DNA of 64,000 bases from Turnera subulata (taxonomy: Eukaryota; Streptophyta; Magnoliopsida; Malpighiales; Passifloraceae). Positions 1 to 13,610 of the stretch are shown one piece after another (the stretch's first letter is position 1; the number at the start of each line of letters is the position of its first letter). The notes beneath the pieces are model-generated. The model was not told the origin of the DNA, did no database searches, and saw only the letters and a program-made list of their open reading frames with translations. The translations under genes and the position numbers were made by a program. The DNA is taken from NCBI GenBank assembly GCA_028386065.3, contig JAKUCV010005643.1, forward strand, positions 62,001-126,000. Reading direction: 5' to 3'.

Positions 1-33
1 ATATTGATTTCTGGTTGCTATGCTACTTAACAG

Positions 34-3000
34 AGAACCATTGGCTTGAATAAGAATTGTGGACACCAGCCATCAGATTCAGTGATAAATGGACCAAGAA
101 ATGAAGAAAATTTAGTGAATGGTCATGGGTATCCTGAAGGAATCTATGGTGGTAAAGCATCTCTGAACAGCATCTGTCAGGTGTGTTTTATTACTATGGA
201 TGTCTAAATAGGGGCCTCCAATGGGTGTTCTTGCAACCATTTTCAAACAGTGGCATATCTGATTTTGTTGGAATTTCGTTTGTTGTTTTATTCAGGCATC
301 TCTAAACAATGCAAGCCTTTGGGATCCTTTGTGTGTCTTAAATGCGACAGAAACTAGCAATATGGATATGGAATCATTGGTTGAAATGGAGGAATCATTG
401 GACAAGGAACTGGAGGATGCACAACAGCATAGACAGAAGTGTGAAAGTGAAGAAAGAAATGCTCTCAGGGCTTACCGGAAAGCACAGAGGGCTTTGTTTG
501 AGGCCAACCGTAGATGTACAGAAATATACCGCAAAAGGGAACTGCACGCAGCTAACTTTCGATCTTTCATAATAAATGATTCCAATATGGTATGGTCCCC
601 CAGGATGCAGAAAGATGTTGGACCAAGCAACATATCTGCAAAGATGGATATAGTTCCCTTGTCAAATGATCAGATACAGCCTCAGTATGATCAATACGTC
701 CGCACATCTCCATTAAATATATCTTATCAACACATGAATGGACATCATTTGGGATCTGAGCCAGTCAGTGAACCTGATGCTAGTACATCAGAGCAGTTGC
801 CACATAACAGCAAAAATGCTCCCAATGGAATGAGCTCCCCGTCCAATGATCTCAATGTTTCTGCAGATGAAGATGAAGAGACATTTCCATTGGACCATAG
901 GACTGGACAGCCTAGCTCCAAGCATAAAGAACAAAACTCTGTAGGAAGGAAAAGCACAGATTGTCATTCAAGTGAAAATATTTCTATTGGCTCTCCAGAT
1001 TTGGAGCTAGAGGCAGAATTGAGATCAAAGCTGGTTGCACGGCTAGGAATGAGAACTTGGTCAAAGAATAGTGGTTCATCTGTTTTAGAGCCTGGAGATG
1101 AACCAGGTACTGAAAATGACAATGGAAGTGAAAGAACCCAGACGAGCAATGAGAGTCTTCCACTTTCAGAGATAAGACAAAATCAAGAAATCCATCTTGG
1201 AGGTAACTGTTTGAGCCATTTGGTAATTAGATGGTCTTGACACTGAAATAATTGGTCTATTATAAATATGATTTCCAATTTGGCATATTTAAATGTTAAC
1301 ATGACTTGTGTTCTTGTTGCATGCCGCTTGCATTAGATGTTGAGGTGAATTTCAGCATGCTTTATTCTGCTTAGTCAAGGGAAAATGGATTGAAGTACTT
1401 GCTGCTTTTCCAGTTATTTCTGGGTTCTGTACTTTGGTTAGCTTTTCTCTAGAATTCAAACTGTTACAGTATGTATACGGTTCAAAATTGAAAATTTTGG
1501 CATTTTTGCTGACAGCATCTGATAGTTTTATCTGGTAAGTGATGACTTGATGATGGTATAAAAACTACTGACCTTGCACCAGAAGGGAAAGGGAATCATT
1601 CCTTGAGGTTCTCTCCCCCTTTCAAAGTAAATAAGCACAATTCTGCAATTATATTTAATCAGAGCTCTTGCAGAAGTATAAGCATTATTATTTATAGACT
1701 TCTACTTCTACTTCATTTCTTTATTCTGATTGATTTTCCGTTCTATTGAAAGAGACTTCTTGGGTACACCCCAATATCTAATTGCACGTATGAAGAAAAT
1801 TTTTGGCAATGAAAGACTTGACTCTTACTACAAATGAATATTAATTATCTTTTTCTAAAAAAAATGTGTTTCTATAAATTTCTAGAAACCATTAAGTTTC
1901 TTTGTGTGTATATAGATATTTTCTATACAAAAGGGAATCTAACTCCAATTCACTGTGGATTTGCAAAATGAAAAGATTTCTTAAATTTTGTTAAAAGCAT
2001 GAAATGAAGATTGTGACCCTTTCTGGATGTTCAGTAGTTCTTGAGAATCACGAAAATACCCTTTACATTCTGAAAAGTTCAGATTCTTCATGAGGCTCTT
2101 TTGGCTTGTGCTGGAGCTGAAATTAAGTTGAAAACTCAAAAACAATTTTCATACGGAACCTGTTTCTTGGTGATCTCACCAAATGAAAGAGCTTGACGTT
2201 TTGAACTTCTTCATTCTGCTCTGAACCTTAATATCTGTCACTCCGAGTGATCTGTAACTCTCATATTCCTTGCAAAAAATTTCTGCGAGATATCAGCAGC
2301 TTAAAGTTATCAGTCAATCAGTAAAAAGTTTAGAATCATGCATCATTGTCTTGTGGCATGAGAACCTTTTCAATTTTTATGTCCAAGAATCAGCGGTTTG
2401 ATCTATTGTGGTGTAATTTCAAGGAGATAAGACACCTAATTCTGTCCTGTAATGAATTATGCAGTATGTTTTATGTGCATCTATGTATATATTTGTGGCT
2501 ATTTGCTTATATTTAGTATTTGACTGACAATTTTCCCACAATGTCTTTTTATAATTTAGGCAATGATAATACCAAAAGTATCTCTGAGGTTCAGATCGAG
2601 AAGCATGACAAAGATCCTCTTAATGTACACTCTGCTGATGATTCTGAGGATGATTATAGTGGTGATCTGCATTTAAAATCTTCTAGCATGTTTTCACCTG
2701 TCTCAGTTTTGAGGAGCTCATTTGGTCAACTGAAAATAATGTCTGCAATCACTCCATTGGTTTCACAGTGTAAAAAAGATGAAAAAGACAATTCATCAAA
2801 TGGTCAAAACGAAGGAAATGTTTGGTGCATGAACTCCGAGGTAGTCAAGTGGGATAATATGAGAGGAAACTCGGAGGCGGGGTGTGTCATGGATATATGT
2901 GGAAGAGAAGTTGCTGTTTTGACTAGTGATCTTGTAGTTGATCCATTTTGGCCACTTTGTGTATTTGAGCTTCGAGGGAAATGCAACAATGATGAATGCC

Positions 3001-4642
3001 GTTGGCAGCATTTTAGGGACATGTCTGAGAAAGATGTCAATCAGCAGCATAATGACTCTGGAAATGCTGGTACGGGTATTCATCTGTTTTTTCTGGATTA
3101 CCTGTTGTATCATTTTCACCTATATTTTTATATTACTGCTGCAGGAAATAGTCAAGTTGCAGTATCAGGAGAGAAATGTGGTGGGGGGGAAAAAAAATCC
3201 ACGTTTGAGTGTGTTTTAACTCCACCGACTTATCTAGTTGGTTTAGATACTTTAAAAGCCAATCCACACTCATATGCACCTGTTGTTGCACGGATGCAAG
3301 AGCAATGCTGGCTCAAATGCTTCAGTGTCTGCTTAGTTTTATCAAATATACTTCAAAAGCATTTGGTGGCTGACGAGCCTTTACTGTGTGGTGGTAGCGG
3401 TCGGATTGAGGTCCGTGGAAATTGGCATAGACAGTTATCTTGTTTCCGGAATAGGAACGACACCCTGGTTTGTTATTTTCTTTTTTCTTTTTTTTTGGTA
3501 CTAACTGGCCTATATATGATAATTTATTGTTGTCTTTTGTTGCTCATCTAGTCTGAGAAGATATGAACTGACGTTAGTGCTCAACAGTAATCTGTATCTA
3601 GAACTTCTTTCATCTGCATGCCTTTAGTTTAAGATTATCCATGTTCTGTTTATTCTACTAAGACAAGCCTGTTGTTGATTTATATGCTTGACTTTTAGTT
3701 TTTTGCTGATCAGATTTATTTTTCCAATTAGATGAAGTGTTTTCACATTACCAAGTTAGTTATCTTTTAGTTTCTGTGTTGTCTTACTCTTTGTAATGCT
3801 TTGATTAGAGACATGTTCATCGAGTCATTCAGATGCTTCTTCTTTTTCATCTTTCTTTGGTCTTGACTTATCCCTGTGAACGAGAGCTCTAGCTACTTTT
3901 TAAACCATTTCACGTCTATTTCTTTGTTTCCTTTGGATATCAGACTCTTCTTTCATGAAAAATAATATTTTCCCATGTGTTATGACCCTATACCTAATGC
4001 ACACGTGCATCAAAAGTGAATGAAAAAGGAAAACCTAAAAGATAACATCAAAAGGTTTGCATTTTGATGCTTTTTCCTTGGGATATATTCACATGATACG
4101 GGATGTTGTTCTATAGTTTGTATGAGATTATTTTCTTTACATTGAAGATCTTCAATTTGCTTTTCTCACAAGTACGCATTCTTTGCTTGGCATATGCCTA
4201 GAATCCTCCCAATCTTGCTCCAATTAGCAATGTGCAATCCCTGGAGTTGGCTCTTCTGATTCTGAATGAGGAGGTTAGCAAAGTAGAGGGCATGAAAAAG
4301 GTAATCTTTATGTTCACTAATTTGTTGCTTGATTATCATGTTTAGAAACATCTAATTGCTGCCTGAAACCATTGTTATGTAGGCACTCTGCATTCTTTCA
4401 CGAGCTATTGAGGCTGATCCAACATCTGAGATTCTGTGGATTACTTATCTGCTTGTATACTATAGCAAGTTTGAATCTGTTGGGAAGGATGACATGTTCT
4501 TTCTTGCGGTATGTCAGCAAACCCAAGGGTTTAATCAATGATTCTCCATGCAGCTTTTTGTTGTGAGATTGGTTACCCTTGATTTGGAAAGTCTTATAAA
4601 TTGTTTTTCCAAATTGTCTTATTCTATCTTCTTCTATTTTTT

Positions 4643-4673
<31 letters not shown>

Positions 4674-6902
4674 GGGGGATGTGTGTGTGTCATGAGAAGC
4701 TGCTGATTTTTTTTTGTTTTTTTAATTTTGTTATTTAGTCGCTTCTAGACGATTGATTTCTTGGTATTTGAAAATGGAAAAGCCAGTTAGTAAAGTGGAA
4801 TAGGTGTTTCCTTTGGAAAATCTTGTTCCTGTTAAGAGTTTCCTTTGTCATAATATGCACTGATAATCCTAAGGTTAGGTATGAGGGACCTGACAGCAGA
4901 GGGATGTAGTTGTTAGGGTCTACTTGTGTCGGTGGAGGGTTTGTATGTGTTTATTGAAGCATAAATGCATTTGTAAAATATGTTTTCCTTGCATCTTGTT
5001 TAATGGTTTAACAATGGGTACCAGTCTCGTTTTCACTTTTCCTTTAGCTTGACTGAATCAAATTGCAAACTTTTGTATGGAAACTCTTTCCTCTTGGTTC
5101 CTCAGGTTAAACAGAATTCCAGATCTTATGGACTTTGGGTTATGTACGTGAACAGTCGTAAACATCTTGATGATCGGTTAGCTGCATATGATGCTGCGCT
5201 CTCAGCGTTGTGCGGTCAGATTTCTGCCCCTGAAGAGGATGAAATGCATGCTAGTGGCACAGGCCTAAGTGCATGCATCTTAGACCTGTTTTTGCAGATG
5301 ATTGATTGTTTGCGGATGTCGGGGAATGCCAGCAAGGCCATTGACAAAATCTTAGGACTACTTGTCGAGACTAATTCAGATGAGCCTCATTCTTTGTTGC
5401 TCTCTGATATTCTCTCATGCTTAACAATTTCTGATAAGTATATGTTCTGGGTTTGTTGTGTTTACTTCGTTATCTACAGGAAGTTGCCTGATGCTGTTGT
5501 CCAGCACTTTGAATGTGAGAAAGAACTCTTTCTAATTGAATGGCCTTCTGTTCACTTACAAGGTGAAGATAAGCAGAGGGCTATTAAGCTCGTGGAAATG
5601 GCAGTGGATTCTGGTAAAGCATATGTCAATGGTGAATCAGTGGAATGTCACAGCAACATAAGATCGGGTCAATACTTTGCTCTAAATCATATTCAGTGTA
5701 TTCTGGTGCTTGAAGGCTTAGGTTGTGGCCAGATTTTGTTGGACCAATATATGAAGCTGTACTCATCCTGCATTGAATTAATGCTTATATCAGCCAGGAT
5801 TCAGTCAAACAATTTGGCTAGTTCAAGTTCAGATGGTTTTGGGGAAGCTCTTGGTAACTGGCCAAAAGAATTGCCTGGAATTCAGTGCATCTGGAATCAA
5901 TATATTGAATGGGCTCTTCAAAAAGGAGATCCTGAGTTTGTAAAAGAACTCGTAGCTCGCTGGCTTAACTCCCTCTCAAAACTTGGAAATTCAGAAAATG
6001 GAAACTGGGATGCTATGGACTGCAATGATGACTCAAATCGAACCTTGGAATCAGTTTCTGTGTCGAATCAAAATTTTTTGCTTCCCAGTTCTAGCCAAAT
6101 GGATATAATCTTTAGTTATATTAATCTTTCTCTTGCCAAGTTGTTGCACAATGATCCCAATGAGTCTCGCTTTGCCATTGACAAGGCATTGAAGGCTGCA
6201 GGTCCACAGTACTTCAGATATTGCTTGAGAGAACACGCGGCACATGTTTATATCCAAGAGTTACAAATAAAGAAGGATTTCCCTCTCAGTAAGCAACTGA
6301 ACATCTTAAATGGTTATTTGGATGATGCCCGGGCACTCCATGTGCTAGAGCCATTGTCTAGACAGTTTCTTAACAAGATTGAGAAGCCAAAAGTTAAGCA
6401 GTTGATTGGTAGCATTTTGGGTCCAGCTTCATTTGATTCCTCTTTGGTAAACTTGGTTCTTGAAGCATGGTATGGCCCATCTCTTTTACCGGAAAAGCCA
6501 TGCAAGTCAAAGGAGCTAGTTGATTTTGTTGAAGCCATCTTAGGGATAGCACCTTCCAACTACCAGTTGGTATTTTCTGTGCTTAAGCTGCTGAAAAAAG
6601 AGTACAATTCAGTTGGTGTTACATCTGGCCTTAGCATTTTATACTGGGCAAGCTCAAACTTGGTGAACGCAATCTTTCATGCAATCCCTATTCCACCAGA
6701 ATATGTATGGGTTGAAGCTGCGGGTATTTTGGATGATATTGCAGATATCGAGTTGATCTTGGATGGTTTTTACAAGAGGGCTTTATCTGCACATCCTTTC
6801 TCATTCCAGCTTTTGAACTTCTTCAGTAAACTATCCAAGACTAGAAAAGATACAAGCAACATCGTGGAAGCAGCGAGGGAAAAGGGTATTGAAGTTGGTT
6901 GA
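34..6902 (+). CDS. Zinc finger C3H1 domain protein (ZFC3H1-like), 5'-partial
   Basis: Coding exons inferred from splice sites and phase: <34-180, 296-1202, 2560-3069, 3145-3467, 4202-4300, 4383-4508, 5106-6902. They give 1302 residues plus stop; the N-terminus lies left of the window. Order of parts: a Glu/Lys/Arg-rich coiled coil with MESLVEMEESLDKELEDAQ (about 360-550), a low-complexity Ser/Asp-rich stretch, then a zinc finger of form C-x7-C-x4-C-x3-H, CVFELRGKCNNDECRWQH (about 2958-3014), which is the zf-C3H1 signature. A helical half-TPR/HAT-like C-terminus follows (ALCILSRAIEADPTSEILW; YGLWVMYVNSRKHLDDRLAA). Family knowledge: ZFC3H1 links the nuclear exosome to polyadenylated RNA (PAXT in animals); plants have one homologous family (I recall At2g39580, unchecked). 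The exon starting at 4202 is the least certain boundary, chosen because its phase fits. The ELP1 gene follows on the same strand 1.9 kb downstream. Confidence 0.88.
4637..4690. repeat. Homopolymer T16-G26 followed by (GT)n in an intron
   Basis: In the intron between the exons ending at 4508 and starting at 5106, about 16 T are followed by an uninterrupted run of 26 G (4653-4678) and then a short GT dinucleotide repeat. Such a long G run is unusual in AT-rich plant introns and may be a sequencing or assembly artefact. Confidence 0.9.
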
Positions 6903-8845
6903 TGACAGATTTATTGTTTGTTAGAATCAGCATGGCTAAAGGGGAAAAAAAAAAAAATCAGAGAACAGTTTTGCCATTAACAGGTTGGTGTCCTGAATCT
7001 GTATATAGATGGCACGGAAGGCTAACATTTACTGGCGCTGGGCTGTTTGAATTGTTATAGTTGACTGGGATGTGAAGCTAGGACTCGCAGAGATACACAT
7101 AGGATAGTGACAGGATGAGGGATAGGTTTAGTTCTTGTTAGGTTAAGTTACTTGACGCAATTGTTGTTTACTTTTGTTGATTTGTAGCCCTTGCTGCCTA
7201 CATCTACAGCATTCGCAGATTGTTTTGTAATTGACGAGATTTTGACTACAGAGTTAAAAAGTATTCTAAATGAATATAGGTTTCATTACTAAGTTCCAAT
7301 GTCTTCCTGCTTTCTCAAATTTGATCGAAAATGAGGGATGTACTGTTGCACATTGTATTGCTGTTCAAATTTAGGAACAAAAGAAATGACAGGAACTAAC
7401 CAAGTTGCAGGAACGAAACTAGTTTGTTTTTACTTTTTTCTTTTTCTCTCCCTTTTCCGTAAGCTTTTGGAACAGACAATCCATAGGGTGCTAACTTTAG
7501 AGGGCGATGTATGAAAAACGATCAGAGAAGTAGCTGTGCGATATTGAAACGTCATCTATACTAAAAAAGTTAATCGTGAAACGTTATTGACGTATTGATT
7601 GTTATGTTAATTTTTTGCCCAATTCTTCCACACCACCATCAGAACTTGGTGAACTTGCTAGTGAAAAAAAAAACGTGGGGACTGTTTTTTATCTTAAGAG
7701 ATAAAAGATAAAAGGAAAACTAGAGTTTAGAGCTTACATGAGGATGGTAAGGCTATTCCTTTCATGTCATGCAATATCAAAGAAATACCTTGTGTAGGTA
7801 AATTGAAAATAAAAACACAAAAAATCAAGCTCCAAGCTTATTGCCCCTATTCAAATGTCAAATGATATCCATTCAAGTTTTAATCTCTCTTTAAAAAAAA
7901 AATAATTCCTAATCATGTCAAGTAACAGTATTACTATTAGCTAAGGTCGATTTCATTTTGTACTTCTTAATATGAATTTAATGATATCCAAACTAAGAAA
8001 TTTTTTAAGTAGGTAAAATACTAGAATGTCTTTCATTATGATACAATTTATTAATATCATTCGAAAAAAAAGATATTCTCTATTAATAGGTTTGAAGCAT
8101 ATTAGTCCTTTTAACTATTTTTTTTCTTTTTGCTAAAAAAATAGAACAACATACAAAAAAAGATCTTTCGTCACATAGGGTCCCTGTTTATCCTATCCTA
8201 GTCTAAACTTTTCCCTACACTCCGGTTTAAACCCTAGTGGCCTTGGTGACCTAAGGACTTGAATGTCAGTGCGACCAAGAGGCATTGGCTATCAAATGTT
8301 CACCGGATATTATGTTGTGCTGTTTGTTGATTTTTTAAGAATTTTGTGCGAATTAATAAATGCCTAAATGGATATATAATTCTAAATAAAGTACCAACTA
8401 TAATGTGACCATATAAAGAGACTAATTGGAGGTCTTTTTTTTTTTGATAGTTCCTAAATCTACCCCAATCCCAGCCACCCAAACCGTAGAGGACTTAATA
8501 AATATAGAATGATGTGTATAAAAAAAAAGTGTGATGTGATGGAATAAAACTTGATTGAATTTATTTCTCAAGAAAAAAAAATACTCGATTGAATTTTTAA
8601 AGAGAAATTAGGATTAAATTGCAAAATTAGTTAAAGAATTAGGACGAACGATGAAGTTTTGTAAAGCCGTCTAGGTTATTGATGGAAGGCGGGCCTTCTC
8701 TTTGAAGCGTGCTTTGCTAAAACCCTCAGAAAACCCTAAACACCAAAAACCCCCTCTTCTTCTTCTTCTTCTTCTTCTTACAAAAATCAAAATTAGGTTT
8801 TCCGTTTCTAAGGGTACTTTACTTGTTTTGATTGTGATTTAAGAA
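6903..8845. other. Intergenic: ZFC3H1 3' region and ELP1 promoter
   Basis: No coding potential seen. The first 350 bases or so look like 3' UTR of the ZFC3H1-like gene. The rest is AT-rich spacer. The last 150 bases hold the promoter and 5' UTR of the ELP1 gene, with a telo-box and a CTT repeat listed separately. Confidence 0.7.
8731..8739 (+). promoter_or_regulatory. telo-box AAACCCTAA upstream of ELP1
   Basis: An exact AAACCCTAA lies 107 bases before the ELP1 start codon. This element is common near the transcription start of plant housekeeping and translation-related genes. It is followed by a (CTT)n tract (about 8754-8779), typical of plant 5' UTRs. The role is inferred from motif and position only. 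Confidence 0.5.
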
Positions 8846-11800
8846 ATGAAGAATCTAAAGCTGTATTCAGAGACAACTCTGAATCTCGAGTTATTACAAC
8901 AATCTCACGAAGAATCCATACTCTTCTCCGCTCTCGACATCGAACGCAACCGCCTCTTCTTCGCCTCCTCCACCAACCTCATCTACACCACTCACCTCTC
9001 TTCTTTCCAGGTAAAATCCCTCCCTCCTATTACTACCCTTACGCCACTCTACTCACTACTCTCCACTCCAGCAATAAAGTTTAATTCTTTTCTAATTATT
9101 TGTAAAAATAGAATGGAAGAAGGATTAGTGGACAAAGCCGGCGCTTGTCGGCGGAAGCGAGCCCCCTGGAGTTGGAGGAAGGGGATTTTATTGCTGCCTT
9201 GGATTACTTGATGGAGAAAGAGGCGCTTTTGGTGGGCACCCAAAATGGGGTCCTGCTTCTCTACAGTGTGGATGACAATGTCACGGAAGTTGTTGGCCGC
9301 GTGGAGGGCGGCGTTGTCCGTATCGCGCCCAGTCCCGACGGCGACTTGCTCGCTATTGTTAGTGGATTTGGACAGGTGCTGGTTATGACTCCTGATTGGG
9401 ATTTGTTGTATGAGTTTTCGTTAGACGAGGATCCACTTGACGTAAGTAAGTAAGGCCTGTTTTTTCTTCCTACTTTTAGTTCTGTCTTGTTTACTTTTTG
9501 GCTTGTTGATGTTAGCCTCGTAGGGTAAGGATATGGTTGTTGCCTGTGTTGCTTGAGTGCAGTTATTTGCCCATTGTGAGTGGGATGTTATTCCTCTCCT
9601 GTCTCGGGGGAGCTTACTGTCTTCGTTATGGTTTCAGGTGATCCGGCTTGCATGGCCGGGTATTCCATTTCCTGGAGAGGTGATGGGAAATACTTTGCCA
9701 CGCTGAGTGAGGATAACAATTCTTCTTCTCTCCCTCGTCAGAAGAGGGTTAAGGTCTGGGAACGGGATTCGGGCGCATTGCTTGCTACTTCAGATCCAAA
9801 GGCATTCATGGGAGCAGTTTTGGAATGGATGCCCAGTGGAGCGAAGATTGCAGCTGTGTATGACAGAAAGGCTGAGAATCAATGTCCAGAGGTCGCTTTT
9901 TATGAGAGGAATGGGCTATTTAGGAACTCCTTTGGCATTAATGAATCGGTGGATGCAACAATACAAACTCTTAAGTGGAACTGTAATTCGGATCTTCTTG
10001 CATCTCTTGTCAGATGCGATAAACATCAGTCTATTAAGATTTGGGTCTTCAGCAACAACCACTGGTACTTGAAACATGAAATTAGGTACCCGTTGCAGGA
10101 TGGGGTGAGGTTCATGTGGGATCCAATAAAGCCTTTACAGTTGATTGCTTGGACTCTTGGGGCCCAGGTAACAATTTATGATTTCATATGGAATACAGCT
10201 GTGATGGGAAACTCGACAGCATTGGTCATTGATGACTCCAAGATGCTCGTAACTCCACTTGCATTGTCCCTAATGCCACCTCCTCTGCATTTATTCAGCT
10301 TGAAATTTTCAAGTGCTATACGGGACGTGGCTTTATATTCAAATAATTCTAAGAACTGCGTAGCTGCATACTTGTCAGATGGCAGCTTGAGTGTTGTGGA
10401 ACTTCCTGAACCTGAAACATGGGAGGAGCTGGAAGGAAAAGAATTTGTTGTCGAAGCGTGCAAGTTTGATACAGTGCTTGGATCCTTTGTGCACCTTGCA
10501 TGGCTGGATTCCCACATACTTGTTGGTGTTTCTCATTATGGCTTCAGCCACAGTAACTACATCTCCAGTAGCTCCCCCGGTGATAATGGGCTCCTTGGTT
10601 TTTATTTGCAGGAAATTGAATTTGTCTGCTCTGAGAGTCATGTCCCAAGTTTGGTAACAGGTTCAGGCTGGGATGCAAAAGTTTCCCACAAAAAGTGTTT
10701 GGAAGAGATGGTCATTGGCATTGTTTCTAATCCAGTTCGTAAGCGTTCAGCTTTCATTCAGTTTTATGGTGGAAAAATTCTTGAGTATACCTCAAAATTG
10801 GGCCTGTCTGCTGCCGGGGAAGGTGCAAAACATAATGAGATGGCTTTCTCTTCTTCTTGCCCTTGGATGGGTGTGGCTTTAGTCAGTGACAGTGGGGCCT
10901 TAAAACCTTTGCTTTGTGGACTTGATGACATTGGTAGGATGCTTGTAGGTGGTAAAGTATTATGCAACAATTGCGGTAGCTTCACATTCTACTCGAATTT
11001 GGCCGATCAAGTGACCACCCATTTGATTCTTACCACCAAACAAGATTTCCTCTTTATTGTGGATATTGATGATATATTGCAAGGAGAAACAGAGCACAAA
11101 TATGAAAACTTTGTTCACACAACAAAGAGGCGAAAAGATGAAGAGAACATAAACTTCATAAATGTATGGGAAAGGGGTGCTAAAATCATTGGTGTCTTGC
11201 ACGGAGATGATGCGGCAGTAATAATACAAACAACTAGGGGAAATCTTGAATGCATTTATCCAAGAAAATTGGTCCTGGCTTCAATAATCAATGCTTTGGT
11301 CCAAAAGCGTTTCAGAGATGCATTGATATTGGTTAGGAGGCATAGAATAGATTTCAATGTCATAGTTGATCACTGTGGTTGGCAAACGTTTCTTCTCTCA
11401 GCTTCAGATTTCGTCAAACAGGTCAATAATTTGAGCTTTATAACAGAGTTTGTTTGTGCCATAAAGAACGAAAACATTATGGATACACTATACAAACATC
11501 ATATATCTTTACCCTGCCAGAAAAGGGCTGAGCATGTTCAAACCACAGAGGGATTGGACTCCAATAACAAGATTTCTTCCATCCTGCTTGCCATACGGAA
11601 GGCTCTAGAGGAAAATGTCCCAGAAAGTTCTGCAAGAGAGCTTTGTATTTTGACTACTCTTGCTCGAAGTGATCCACCTGCCCTGGAAGAAGCTTTGGAG
11701 AGAGTAAAGTATATTCGTGAAATGGAGTTATTGAGCACTGATGACTCTAAGAGAGCTTCTTACCCATCTGCTGAGGAAGCTTTGAAGCATCTGCTATGGT

Positions 11801-13610
11801 TATCTGATTCTGAGGCTGTGTTTGAAGCTGCCTTAGGTCTTTATGATTTGAACCTTGCAGCTATTGTGGCTTTGAATTCTCAGCGAGACCCAAAGGAATT
11901 CCTTCCTTATCTACAAGAGTTAGAACGTATGCCGGGTCTCATAATGCGCTACAATATTGACCTTAGGTTGCGGAGAGTTGATAAAGCTCTCAAACACATT
12001 GTTTCAGCGGGTGATGCTTACTATGCAGATTGTATGAGTCTCTTGAACAAAAATCCTCAATTGTTTCCCCTGGCCCTTCAACTAATCAGTGATCCTGCCA
12101 AGAGGGTACAAATCCTTGAGGCCTGGGGGGATTACCTTAGCGATGAAAAATGCTTTGAGGAGGCTGCAACAACTTATCTCTGTTGTTCCAGTCTGGAAAA
12201 GGCTTTGAAGGCTTATCGTGATTGTGGTAATTGGAGTGGTGTACTTACAGTTGCTGGGCTTCTTAAATTAGGAAAAGACAAGGTAATGCAACTTGCTCAG
12301 GAGCTTTGTGAAGAATTACAAGCACTTGGCAGACCGGGGGATGCTGCCAAGATTGCTCTGGAGTATTGCCAGGATGTGAAGAATGGAATAAGTTTGTTGA
12401 TTAGTGCAAGGGAATGGGAGGAAGCTTTGAGAGTTGCTTTTATGCACATGCAGGAGGATTTAATATCAGAAGTGAAGAGCGCATCTTTGGAGTGTGCAAG
12501 CACTCTGATTAGTGAATATGAAGAAGGCTTGGAGAAAGTAGGGAAGTACTTGACTCGATTTTTAGCTGTTCGACAGAGAAGATTACTCCTTGCAGCAAAG
12601 CTGCAATCAGAGGAGCGGTCAATAAATGACTTAGATGATGATACTGTTTCAGAAACTAGCAGCAACATCAGTGGCATGAGTGCCTACACAACCGGGTACC
12701 TTTATGTCCTTTTCACATTCTAACTTTAATTTCATCGAGTTTTCTCAAACTTGCTAAGACTCTTAATGCCCGGGGTCGTATGAGATTGATTATTACTTGG
12801 GTTGCTTTTTGTTTTTTTTAGCAATCACATGAAATACCATAGAAATAGGAACATAATATGTTAAAACTCACTATCATTTGAGCAATGTATATGATTATTG
12901 GTCTGAGTGGTTTTGTGCGATTGCTTTAGACTGCGTTGTCTTTCCTCTTCCTGTATCTTTACCTTTTGATTTCTCGATTCTGTGTTATCTAAGAAACCCC
13001 AAACTGCATTCCTTTATGTTGGTGCCGGTGTCTGGTTGTCCACTTCCAAACTGCTAGGGATGCAAATCTGAGTTGCTTCTTGTTGATGCTTTGTTATTAA
13101 CAGGACAAGGAAGAGCTTTGCTACTTCTGTTGGCTCTGGTGTCTCTAGCAAGGCAAGGGATTCAAGGCGGCAGCGGAATAGGGGCAAAATTCGTGCCGGA
13201 AGGTAATTTAACTTCATAATTTGTCCAGGAATTCCTTTAAAGAGTATTATTAGATCCTATTGTCTTTACACTTGGAATAATCTTTTCATTGTAGCCCTGG
13301 TGAGGAGATAGCTCTGGTCGAGCATTTGAAGTCCATGTCTCTTACTGATGGAGCAAAGCGGGAGCTTAGATCTTTATTGGCTTCACTTGTGATGCTTGGT
13401 AACGAAGCAATTGCTAGAAAGCTACAATGCGTTGCAGAAAATTTTCAAGTTTCTCAAATGGCTGCAGTAAAACTAGCTGATGATGCATTTTCTACTGACA
13501 TCATAAATGAGCACAAGTATAATTTGGAGAGTTACATACAGAAAACAAGAACAGAATGTCAAACTCTAGATGCCCTGCCCTGGCGGTCAACAGTTTTCAT
13601 TTCTCCTTAA
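8846..13610 (+). CDS. ELP1: Elongator complex protein 1 (ELP1/IKAP/ELO2)
   Basis: Exons 8846-9010, 9112-9445, 9638-12695, 13104-13202 and 13295-13610 give 1323 residues, close to the usual length of plant ELP1. The start is the first ATG (MKNLKLYSETTLNLEL). The N-terminal half has WD40-type propeller blades (for example YSISWRGDGKYFATLSED and VLEWMPSGAKIAAVYDR); the C-terminal half is a TPR-like helical repeat array. Near the end is the conserved basic stretch SKARDSRRQRNRGKIRAGSP followed by GEEIALVEHL, which in the family is linked to tRNA binding. Family role: scaffold of Elongator, needed for wobble-uridine modification (mcm5/ncm5) of tRNA; plant mutants have narrow leaves and altered auxin response. 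The end of exon 2 sits in a GTAAGTAAGTAAGG run; only the middle donor (exon end 9445) keeps the frame. The stop at 13608-13610 follows LPWRSTVFISP. Confidence 0.95.

Noticed and set aside
5049..5105. Independent gene starting at 5049
   Set aside because: The ORF continues the ZFC3H1-like C-terminus. Bases 5049-5105 are intron ending in TCCTCAG, and the protein before it is encoded by exons at 4202-4508.
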